Position numbers and translations under genes: made by a program. Source: Vibrio pomeroyi (GTDB lineage Bacteria; Pseudomonadota; Gammaproteobacteria; Enterobacterales; Vibrionaceae). Taken from it: a stretch of DNA of 64,000 nucleotides. Numbering within the stretch: position 1 is the first letter of the stretch; each line of letters opens with the position of its first letter. Shown here one piece after another: positions 34,589 to 42,194 of the stretch. The notes below the pieces were generated by a model. That model searched no databases and was not told the DNA's origin. It saw only the letters and a program-made list of their open reading frames with translations. The DNA is taken from positions 310,001 to 374,000 of the forward strand of contig CP090855.1 in assembly GCA_041879425.1 (NCBI GenBank), in the 5' to 3' direction.

Positions 34589-36523
34589 TTAGTTCTGTGT
34601 TGCAGTACTTGCTTCAAACTTACCCTTTTTTACAGCGTGACCACGCCACATCAGAAGAGTAATGGTTGAAATCACCGTGCCGACAATGGCAGCACCGAAC
34701 CAGATTGCAGCAGCAGAGAATGCGCCCAAACCTGAATCGTGTAACAAGAAGATAGAGAAGATACCAGCGCCCGGAGTTGATAGACCAATACCTGCCGCAC
34801 CCACCATTGCACCTGTCACTACAGAGCCTAGTAAGAATGAACCGATTACACGGATTGGATCTTCAATCGCCATTGGGATTGCACCTTCAGTAATCCCCGC
34901 GAGGCCAAGTAGCCATGTAGATTTACCGGTTTCAATCTCAAAGTCTTTGAATAGGCGTGGAGCAATCATGGTTGAAGCCGTTACAGTGAACGCCGATACC
35001 ATTTTTACTGAGCCAAAGATGGCGTAAGGACCATAAACACCGTTCGCCATTGCACCTAAACAGAATGCGTAAGCAGCTTTGTTTACCGGGCCACCTAAAT
35101 CGAATGATACAAACAGACCTAGAATCGCACCCAATAACAATGCGTTAGTGCCTGACATACCGTTCAACCAGTCCGTTAGACCTTGGTTTAGGAACGCGAC
35201 AGGTTTACCGATAACAAACAGCATCAAGCTACCTGCCACCAAAGTACCAATTACAGGATAAAGGTAGAACGTAAGGAAGCCGTTGAACGCAGGACCCAAG
35301 CGAACATGCTCTTTTACCCAACGCATTACGTAACCAGCAATCAAACCACCAACAACACCGCCTAGGAAACCTGAACCAATGATGTTTGCAGCAATACCTG
35401 CAGCAAAACCAGGACCAAGTGCCGGTTTGTCGGCTAATGAGTAAGCTGTGTAAGCTGCCAATACTGGCACCATTAATGTACCTAATAGGCCGCCACCTAA
35501 TTTGCGATACATCCATAGCCAAGAATCTTTTGTTGCGTAAAGCTCTTGCAGGTCAAAAATTTGCGCGATAAGAACAGCAACCGCAAGAACAGTACCACCA
35601 GCAACGATAAGAGGAACTGCGTAAGAAATACCAGAAAGCAACGCTTGTTTAAGCTCAGTTTTCAGTGGCAATTTCTTAGGTTTGTCGTCAGTAGCGACTG
35701 TACGCTCTGCACCGTTACCTTTTTTCGACTCTTCAATCGCTTCATTTAGAATGCGTTCACCGTGTTTAATCGGTTCTGCAACTGGCGTTTCAACACGAGG
35801 GATTCCGTTAAAACGATCCACTTCTTTAATCGCGACTTCAGCAGCAAAAACACACGCTACAGCATTGTTAAGTTGTTCAGCCGTTAAGCGATCTTCAATA
35901 CCGTTTGCGCCCTGCTTTTCAACATGAACCTTGTAGCCAAGCTTTTTGCCCGCTTTTTCTAGGTACTCAGCCGCCATATAAGTGTGAGCGATGCCTGCTG
36001 GGCAAGCAGTAACACATACAATTGTCGGTGCATTTGTATCTAAGTTGTCTTGTTTTTCTTCTTGCTGATTATCGCCATCAAGAAGTGCGAAGATTTCATC
36101 AGCGGTTGTCGCTTTTAATACAGCTTCACGCACATCGTCGTCAACCAGCGTGGTTGTCAGTTCGGTCAGCAGGTGCATGTGGGTAGAACCCGCCTCTGCA
36201 TTTGGAATGGCAATTAGGAAGATAAGATTCACATCTTCGTCTTCATCTAGGCCTTTCCATTTCATGTCTTCTTTTAGTGTTGCCACAGCGAAGCCAGCTT
36301 CTTTAACCGCGTCAGTCTTGCCGTGCGGTACTGCTAGACCTTCACCAAGCGCTGTCGGGCCTTGCTCTTCACGAGCAAATACTGCATCAAGATACTCTTG
36401 CTTGTTGTGCAGTTTGCCTTGCTGATCCAGTTGGTCAGCAAGTGCGTAAATCGCTTCTTCTCGACTGCTAAACGTAGTTTGCAGATTTACGAGCGACTTA
36501 TTCGTTAGAGTAGTAAGTTTCAT
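34589..36523 (-). CDS. mngA: PTS mannosylglycerate transporter EIIABC
   Basis: A 644-residue fructose-family PTS permease fusing EIIA (H67 in GLAVPHGKT), EIIB (C174 in CVTACPAGIAHTY) and an EIIC membrane domain from about residue 290 with many TM segments. The size and A-B-C order match E. coli MngA (658). It imports and phosphorylates 2-O-alpha-mannosyl-D-glycerate, a compatible solute of marine algae and thermophiles. It is divergent from mngR, with a large dyad in the shared region. The specificity call rests on linkage to mngB and mngR. Confidence 0.93.
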   Translation of the reverse strand: MKLTTLTNKSLVNLQTTFSSREEAIYALADQLDQQGKLHNKQEYLDAVFAREEQGPTALGEGLAVPHGKTDAVKEAGFAVATLKEDMKWKGLDEDEDVNLIFLIAIPNAEAGSTHMHLLTELTTTLVDDDVREAVLKATTADEIFALLDGDNQQEEKQDNLDTNAPTIVCVTACPAGIAHTYMAAEYLEKAGKKLGYKVHVEKQGANGIEDRLTAEQLNNAVACVFAAEVAIKEVDRFNGIPRVETPVAEPIKHGERILNEAIEESKKGNGAERTVATDDKPKKLPLKTELKQALLSGISYAVPLIVAGGTVLAVAVLIAQIFDLQELYATKDSWLWMYRKLGGGLLGTLMVPVLAAYTAYSLADKPALGPGFAAGIAANIIGSGFLGGVVGGLIAGYVMRWVKEHVRLGPAFNGFLTFYLYPVIGTLVAGSLMLFVIGKPVAFLNQGLTDWLNGMSGTNALLLGAILGLFVSFDLGGPVNKAAYAFCLGAMANGVYGPYAIFGSVKMVSAFTVTASTMIAPRLFKDFEIETGKSTWLLGLAGITEGAIPMAIEDPIRVIGSFLLGSVVTGAMVGAAGIGLSTPGAGIFSIFLLHDSGLGAFSAAAIWFGAAIVGTVISTITLLMWRGHAVKKGKFEASTATQN

Positions 36524-36552
36524 AACCTTTGTCCCATAGTCACGGATTAGTA

Positions 36553-36570
36553 CGACAGTCGTCCCTGTCG
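36553..36570 (-). promoter_or_regulatory. Short hairpin in the mngA leader
   Basis: CGACAG and CTGTCG flank six bases, 30 bases upstream of the mngA start, with outer CCCAT/ATGGG bases that could extend the fold. It may be a leader hairpin or a second operator; nothing decides between these. Confidence 0.3.
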
Positions 36571-36620
36571 ACGATGGGAATAATACAACTTCAAGACATT
36601 TAATCCGTGATCACGATCTC

Positions 36621-36668
36621 ACCAATACACATTTGTATTTAATTTGTATTTAAATCGTATTGGTAAAT
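36621..36668. promoter_or_regulatory. Candidate MngR operator in the mngA-mngR intergenic region
   Basis: A 44-base element is bounded by ACCAATAC and GTATTGGT in inverted orientation. Inside are AATAC-N6-GTATT and tandem TTTGTATTTAA-type repeats. It lies midway between divergent mngA and mngR, where a GntR-family repressor would act. No promoter hexamers were assigned with confidence. Confidence 0.5.
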
Positions 36669-36840
36669 CCTTTAAGAAAGCTTGTTATGTATCGTTTAAT
36701 TTGTATTATATGTACTACAAAACACCGATACGATGCTCACACTAACCTTGAGAGCAAGGCTTATATAGAGCAAATTTACGTATTTAAGGTACAGGTTGTT
36801 AAACAAAGTCTAGTTGTTCTAGCGCACAAATGAGGCAAAA

Positions 36841-37557
36841 ATGGCAAGACTCCCGATGTATCGCCAAATCGCAGATGCAATACGAGAAAAGATCAGTTCT
36901 GGTGAATATAAGGTTGGAGAAGCACTTCCAACAGAAGCGCAGTTACGCGAAGTATTTTCTGTCAGCCGCGTAACGGTTAGACAAGCGCTGAAGCTACTGA
37001 TCGAAAATGATGAACTTGAAAGCGTGCAAGGCAGCGGCACTTACGTTAAAGAGAACAAAATCAATTACGACATCTATAAGCAGTCTAGCTTTCAGGAAAA
37101 GTGGGCGCATTTGGATGTGGTTACCCACAGTGAGGTTCTGGCTTTTGAAATGAAGCCCTGCTCTCTAGCGATGTCTGAACACTTAGATATCAAAGAAGGC
37201 GAATTGGTGTTCTACGTAAAGCGTGTCCGTTTCATCGACAACAACCCAATTACGGTTGAAGAAACCTGGTTGCCTGTTGCTTTGTTCCCAGACCTCACTT
37301 ATCAAGTGATGCAAACATCAAAATATGACTTTATTGAAAATACCAAAGGTATGGTGATTGATCGAAGTGAGCAAGAACTGGTACCTATCCTTCCGCCAGA
37401 AGATGTGGCTCATCAGTTAGGAATCGACCCTGCTCAACCGATTATTGAAAAACGTACTCGTGGTTACCTAGCCAATAACACCGTATTTGAATACAGCCGC
37501 AACTACTTCACATCTAACGATTATCGATTCACTTTGGTCGCCAGACGCCAAAGGTAA
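36841..37557 (+). CDS. mngR: GntR-family repressor MngR
   Basis: A 238-residue GntR/HutC-type regulator, the same size as E. coli MngR (240). The N-terminal winged HTH includes GEALPTEAQLREVFSVSRVT and VRQALKLL. The C-terminal UTRA effector domain covers about residues 90-235 and ends in RNYFTSNDYRFTLVARRQ. It likely represses the divergent mngA operon and is released by mannosylglycerate or its phosphate. It is transcribed alone. Confidence 0.93.
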   Translation: MARLPMYRQIADAIREKISSGEYKVGEALPTEAQLREVFSVSRVTVRQALKLLIENDELESVQGSGTYVKENKINYDIYKQSSFQEKWAHLDVVTHSEVLAFEMKPCSLAMSEHLDIKEGELVFYVKRVRFIDNNPITVEETWLPVALFPDLTYQVMQTSKYDFIENTKGMVIDRSEQELVPILPPEDVAHQLGIDPAQPIIEKRTRGYLANNTVFEYSRNYFTSNDYRFTLVARRQR

Positions 37558-37778
37558 GACTTAATCTAGCACTGCATATAACCAACACAGAGGACGCCTG
37601 TTCTCTGTGTAAATGCGCACTTCCTGCTCATAACACCAGTTTCATCCTCCCCAAATATTCCTAAACCGATATCAAACAACCTCACGAAAGATCATTCACC
37701 TTCATTTAAATACTGTTCGCGCGCTTTGACCATAAAATGAACGCCCAATGACAAGAGCAACCGTCGACAGGAATGTAG

Positions 37779-38675
37779 ATGAATACCAAACAACTTGAGG
37801 ACGCGGTCAATGAAGTGACCTTGTTCAATCAACACCTGCACTTAATCCAATCCGTCCATACCATTCCTACACCAAAAGTGAATTGGGAGTCGATAGCCAT
37901 GGAACCGGCACCCGTAATGCCAACGGTTCGCTTCGACCATAAAGTCAAAGCCATGGAAGCGCTCGACGAGTACAAACCCAACTGGCTCGACATGCTGCTA
38001 GGTAACAAATCTAAATTGTATTCTCTCACTGCCAATATTGAGCGAGCGGCTGAGAAAGATATCGAACAATACAAAACTGAATTTGTACATTGGGTACAGA
38101 ACTACAGCTACTGGGCGAAAGGCAATCAATTGTCGAAAGGTGTTTTGAATAACGATAGCCAAGCGAAGCTGTCTGCCCTTTCTGAAGCTCAACAAAACAC
38201 GATGAACGCCGCAGTGGTCGACACTAAGCTGATCAATCATAACTTTAATACCTATAAGAACGGCCACCTGTTAGAAGTCAATATTCAGGTGAATAAGCAC
38301 AACGTCATCCCTAAAGAGAAAAAGGTATTGTGCCAAGGCGAAGTAAAGCTAGAGACGCTATCCCTATCTGAAAGTAATGCACTGTATCGAGAGTATGTGT
38401 GCAGTTGCGTTATTAAATGCGCTCAGGACTCTTTCAATGTATTACCTGAGACAAGCGTTGTGATCAATGTTGAGCAGGTTTCGGCTGATCATTTCAATGA
38501 GACCATTCTTTCATGCCATGTCGAGAAAGGCTTGCTGGAGTTCTTATTGATTGAAGACGACAAACCTTCTGAAATGCTTGAATTCTTTGTCCACATTGAA
38601 GATTTCAACCCTCATCGTGGCAACGGGTTCTCTGAGATTAAAACTATCTTCTCCCCTTTGCCTATCGCGTCGTAA
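37779..38675 (+). CDS. Hypothetical protein
   Basis: A 298-residue protein not recognised as any known family. It has no signal peptide or TM segment. The first half is helical and rich in charged residues with a PNWLDMLLGNKSKLYSLTANIE segment. The second half looks beta-rich, with scattered Cys (CSCVIKC). The ATG at 37779 has AGGA seven bases upstream, supporting real translation, and codon use resembles the neighbours. It stands alone between mngR and an outer-membrane gene; no function can be inferred. Confidence 0.75.
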   Translation: MNTKQLEDAVNEVTLFNQHLHLIQSVHTIPTPKVNWESIAMEPAPVMPTVRFDHKVKAMEALDEYKPNWLDMLLGNKSKLYSLTANIERAAEKDIEQYKTEFVHWVQNYSYWAKGNQLSKGVLNNDSQAKLSALSEAQQNTMNAAVVDTKLINHNFNTYKNGHLLEVNIQVNKHNVIPKEKKVLCQGEVKLETLSLSESNALYREYVCSCVIKCAQDSFNVLPETSVVINVEQVSADHFNETILSCHVEKGLLEFLLIEDDKPSEMLEFFVHIEDFNPHRGNGFSEIKTIFSPLPIAS

Positions 38676-38712
38676 CTCAGTTCATGTTTCGACTCGAACA
38701 CAGACTAATCAT

Positions 38713-38737
38713 CACGACTAACTGTTAGTTGGTCGTG
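38713..38737. repeat. Hairpin between the hypothetical and DUF481-like genes
   Basis: CACGACTAAC and GTTGGTCGTG form a 10-bp stem with one G-U pair around a five-base loop. There is no T run, so termination would be weak. Confidence 0.4.
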
Positions 38738-38748
38738 TTCAATCACTT

Positions 38749-39672
38749 ATGTACCTAACCATTATGTCGACCTACGCTATCTCAAGAACAACATGTCCAA
38801 TACAAAACACAGCTCTAAATAAACTCCATTTCAACCCGTTACCTTTGGTCATAATGGTCTTATCCATGCCACTTTTCGCTGAAGAAATGGTACCGACCGA
38901 AAAGCCGATACCTACGGAACCACTAGAGCTTACAAAGCAACTTGAACTTACAGAAGAACAAGCCTTACAAGATGAAGCCATATTGGAAGAAAAGGCGGAA
39001 CCAGAAGTTGAATCGCCCTTCACGACGTTAACCAAATTGGGTTTTATCTACTCTCAAAACACCAGTTCATCTTTGTCTATTAATTCTGGAATATCCGTAG
39101 GCTACAAAAAGGAAAACTGGGGGCAACGAGTCCAGTTCGACACCTATTATACCGATGCAGAAAATGATGAAGATGGTACTAATCGCTATACCACCAACTA
39201 TGGCATTAGTTATTACTTGAACGAGGTGACTTACTTAGTCGCGACAACCCGTTTTGAACACGACCACTATGGTACCTATCGTAAGCAATTCATTACCGCG
39301 ACCGGTTTGGGTCGTCACTTTTACGATACCGAAAGAATCAAGCTTCAAGGCTCTGCGGGTCCGGGTTATCGAATCAGTAGACGACAATCCTCCGACGAAG
39401 AGCTCCCAAACAAAGAGAACTACGAACTGATCGTTAATGCCAGTATTGATGGCTCGCTAACGCTTACAGAAACGTTCTCTATGGGTGCAACTGCAAACAT
39501 GGCCTACGGTGAAGAGAACACAAACTACAACCTAAAGGGCTATCTAAAGAACATTCTGATGGGCAATTTAGCACTGACGTTTGATACCGAATACATTTAC
39601 AACACCACTGTCGCCTCAGACCAAAGCAACAGCGAGATCTACAGCTCAATGAACCTAAACTACGACTTCTAA
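38749..39672 (+). CDS. DUF481-like outer-membrane protein
   Basis: A 307-residue secreted beta-barrel protein. A hydrophobic signal segment (LPLVIMVLSMPLFA, about residues 31-45) sits unusually far in, so the true start may be the ATG at 38764. An acidic Glu/Pro/Leu-rich linker (about 46-88) is followed by amphipathic strands with the segment TGLGRHFYDTERIKLQGSAGPGYR seen in DUF481 (YdiY-like) proteins, ending SSMNLNYDF. The role is unknown. The acidic linker is unusual for this family and could span the periplasm. Confidence 0.78.
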   Translation: MYLTIMSTYAISRTTCPIQNTALNKLHFNPLPLVIMVLSMPLFAEEMVPTEKPIPTEPLELTKQLELTEEQALQDEAILEEKAEPEVESPFTTLTKLGFIYSQNTSSSLSINSGISVGYKKENWGQRVQFDTYYTDAENDEDGTNRYTTNYGISYYLNEVTYLVATTRFEHDHYGTYRKQFITATGLGRHFYDTERIKLQGSAGPGYRISRRQSSDEELPNKENYELIVNASIDGSLTLTETFSMGATANMAYGEENTNYNLKGYLKNILMGNLALTFDTEYIYNTTVASDQSNSEIYSSMNLNYDF

Positions 39673-39926
39673 GAAAGATTTCCCCCATCGAACATGCAAA
39701 AGGATTTGCGTGATCGTCCAGCAAATCATTACTAAGACCTATACAAATACTCGCTTCATTGAGCCAGCACCTACTTCCATTACTTAGAAAAATTGTATTG
39801 AGATGTGTTTTTGGAATCGATCGCTCAAAGCTCTGTCAGCTAAATGTAAAACCACTCTTGGACCAATGAAAATCCCGTAATTTATCGCTAAAGTCCGCCT
39901 ACCTTTTGTATTACAAATTACTTTTT

Positions 39927-40883
39927 ATGCTAAATTCTCAACAAACTGTAAAATACTTCAAGATTGCTGCACTTATTTCTAGCGGTTTATTACTCACAGG
40001 GTGTGAAGCCAACGCTAAAAGCGACCAATCAAAGCTTACAGCATGTACCGACTGTAACTGGAACATAGAGCAATGGAAAATCACCCTTCCTGTCAGTGGC
40101 GACGATTACTACAACAATGGTCGTAGCAGCGCTGCCGAGCTCATCCCCCAAGAATGTAATGGTAAAGAGTACTTAACCAACGGCACCAATCTACCTTGGT
40201 TCTCTCGTGAATCAGTTAACGACGAAGAGCGTCTCAAATTTACAGTCGATCTTGGCGGCCAAGTTTCTACAACACCAAACACTAAATACGTTCGCTCAGA
40301 GCTTCGTGAGCTCTACAACTATGATTCCGAAAATCGTTGCAGCACTAAAGAGCAAAACTGGGCAGTAACAGGAACACATGAATTAAAAGCAACACTGAGC
40401 GTTGATCAATTTCCGGATAAAGAAGTAACGGGTAGTGACCCAAAAGTGGTTCTTGGCCAAATCCATGGTAAAGACATTAAACAAGCGCTCGTGAAATTGC
40501 AGTGGGATGGTGAAAACAAACCAGTACGTGTCGTTCTAAATGATTCCTTTTTGTCAGGAAACCAAGTTTGTAGCGACTGTAAGCCTTTTAGTGTCAACTT
40601 AGGCTACGCGCCTGCGAACCTTGATTGGGATTACACAATTCGTCTCAATGACCAGGGTATTTACCTTTCAACACTCATTAATGATGAATTAACAGAGCAA
40701 TTCTTACCTTGGGGTGTCGAAACAGAAGACCGCGATGGCAACAAAGTTACCCTTTCAAAGGCATGGTTAGAGGAAGAGTACTACTTCAAAGCCGGTCTTT
40801 ACGCTCAAATAAAACCTTCAAGAGAGTTTGCAGGGCAAGTATTCTCGGTCAGTTTCTCGAAGATCAATATTGATCATAACTAA
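39927..40883 (+). CDS. Polysaccharide lyase family 7 alginate lyase (lipoprotein)
   Basis: A 318-residue PL7 lyase that cleaves alginate by beta-elimination. The three conserved blocks are present: RSELREL, QIH in VLGQIHGKD, and YFKAGLYAQ. A lipobox LLTGC (C26) predicts lipid anchoring, probably at the outer membrane. The ATG at 39927 gives a well-formed lipoprotein signal; an in-frame TTG at 39906 is the alternative. It is a single domain without a carbohydrate-binding module. It is isolated from other alginate genes in the window, so oligomers would be used through a pathway encoded elsewhere. Confidence 0.93.
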   Translation: MLNSQQTVKYFKIAALISSGLLLTGCEANAKSDQSKLTACTDCNWNIEQWKITLPVSGDDYYNNGRSSAAELIPQECNGKEYLTNGTNLPWFSRESVNDEERLKFTVDLGGQVSTTPNTKYVRSELRELYNYDSENRCSTKEQNWAVTGTHELKATLSVDQFPDKEVTGSDPKVVLGQIHGKDIKQALVKLQWDGENKPVRVVLNDSFLSGNQVCSDCKPFSVNLGYAPANLDWDYTIRLNDQGIYLSTLINDELTEQFLPWGVETEDRDGNKVTLSKAWLEEEYYFKAGLYAQIKPSREFAGQVFSVSFSKINIDHN

Positions 40884-41140
40884 TCACGCTTAACTAAGTC
40901 TCAGATACAACGAACAGCAGGCTCAGCTCCCGCTCTATTTCAAGCAGCGCATTGATTCCTTCAGTCATGCGCTATTTTGTTTTGAGCCACCAATGTAAAG
41001 TCTTCTTGTTCGCCTCCCTTCTTCTCAATTTCCTGTTGATTATATAGAAAACGTTAATTCTGTTTTGCTTTACACCCCGTTTATCTACAAACCTTGGTGT
41101 AATAGATTGAACTCAAGCAAACAAAAGGAGCGAATACATT
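40884..41140. other. Intergenic, no gene seen
   Basis: A 257-base spacer between the alginate lyase and the oxygenase. Apart from an AGGAG ribosome site for the oxygenase at its end, no terminator, promoter or RNA was recognised. Confidence 0.4.
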
Positions 41141-42052
41141 ATGTTATCTAATCAACTAGAGCGTGCACGCGCCATCGATTTACCAACACGCGAAGCGATG
41201 CTTCAACGAGCTCCTTCTGTGCAACAGTTTTGGGACAACAATAAAAGTCTGTTCAGTGAAGCTTGGAAAGAGTGGGAAGTGAGTGCAGAAGGCAGCCAGC
41301 TAAATTTCGATGATTCATTACTGGACGCTCGTCTGCGTGAAGCCGTTAGACAGGCGTGGCAAGATCCAACGAAAGAAGTTGCAGTGCAAGACTTGCTCGA
41401 AGAAGTCTCACCTGGTGTGTTTAAATTCCAATTTTTTGACCCTGAGCGTTTAGCCGGACTGCGCGGTTACTTAGAAGAAGTATCTAAGGCTCAAATCCCG
41501 TTGCGTCCGCCTTATGGCATAGTGCTCAACCGAGGTGGTGCGATGTTGGACAGCCGATCTGAAGGCTACTTAGCAGCACCGAGTTTCCAAGCGTTTTATC
41601 GAGATCTGCTCGACAGTTACATGCGTCCAATTGCACGTTTGTTGTTCCCAGAAATCATGGGCTACGATACGCAAACTTTTGGATTCTCTATTCAGTATCA
41701 AGAGAACAAAGACACATCTTTGCGCCTTCATACTGATGCATCTTCTGTCACGCTCAATATCAATTTGAATCTGCCCGATGAAGCGTTTTCAGGCTCTGCA
41801 CTCAACTTTTATGACCCGGCTACAGGCAAAATGAATGAGGCGACATTTACACCCGGCATGGCAATGATCCACCGAGGAAACGTAGCACACGCCGCGTTAC
41901 CAATTACCAGTGGTGAGCGCTCTAACTTCGTATTGTGGTTGTATGGCGACCGTGGACAAATCCCACAGCACAACTCAGGGTTGGAACCGGTAGACGCTCA
42001 TCAGCGTTGGACTGTCCCTACGGTTGTGCCTGACAGCTTTGCTCCATTCTAG
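41141..42052 (+). CDS. 2-oxoglutarate/Fe(II)-dependent oxygenase
   Basis: A 303-residue protein of the 2OG-Fe(II) oxygenase (prolyl 4-hydroxylase-like) superfamily. The metal triad appears as HxD in LRLHTDASSV and the distal His in HRGNVAHAALP. The 2OG-binding Arg is in GERSNFVLWLYG. There is no signal peptide or TM. AGGAG precedes the ATG. The substrate is unknown. It is a single gene followed by a strong terminator. Confidence 0.82.
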   Translation: MLSNQLERARAIDLPTREAMLQRAPSVQQFWDNNKSLFSEAWKEWEVSAEGSQLNFDDSLLDARLREAVRQAWQDPTKEVAVQDLLEEVSPGVFKFQFFDPERLAGLRGYLEEVSKAQIPLRPPYGIVLNRGGAMLDSRSEGYLAAPSFQAFYRDLLDSYMRPIARLLFPEIMGYDTQTFGFSIQYQENKDTSLRLHTDASSVTLNINLNLPDEAFSGSALNFYDPATGKMNEATFTPGMAMIHRGNVAHAALPITSGERSNFVLWLYGDRGQIPQHNSGLEPVDAHQRWTVPTVVPDSFAPF

Positions 42053-42121
42053 ATAAGTACGCTTCATTTTAATCGGTTCGATTCGGATTAGCTTGTTCAA
42101 GCGACTAGTATCGTAAATAAC

Positions 42122-42157
42122 AAAGCGCCCACCATAATATTGGTGGGCGCTTTTTTG
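42122..42157. terminator. Bidirectional Rho-independent terminator
   Basis: A 12-bp stem AAAGCGCCCACC with its complement around an eight-base loop and T runs on both sides. It serves the oxygenase gene and the convergent RND pump operon. Confidence 0.9.
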
Positions 42158-42194
42158 TACCTTCGATTACGTAAATCGTAATCGATTAGCTAGA

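Noticed and set aside
34662..35027. A 121-codon plus-strand ORF
   Set aside because: It is antisense to the mngA EIIC domain; low-complexity Ala/Pro/Ile composition reflects the membrane-coding strand.
36601..36620. A CRP-like site around the palindrome CGTGATCACG upstream of mngA
   Set aside because: The spacing between half-sites does not fit TGTGA-N6-TCACA, so CRP binding is not supported.
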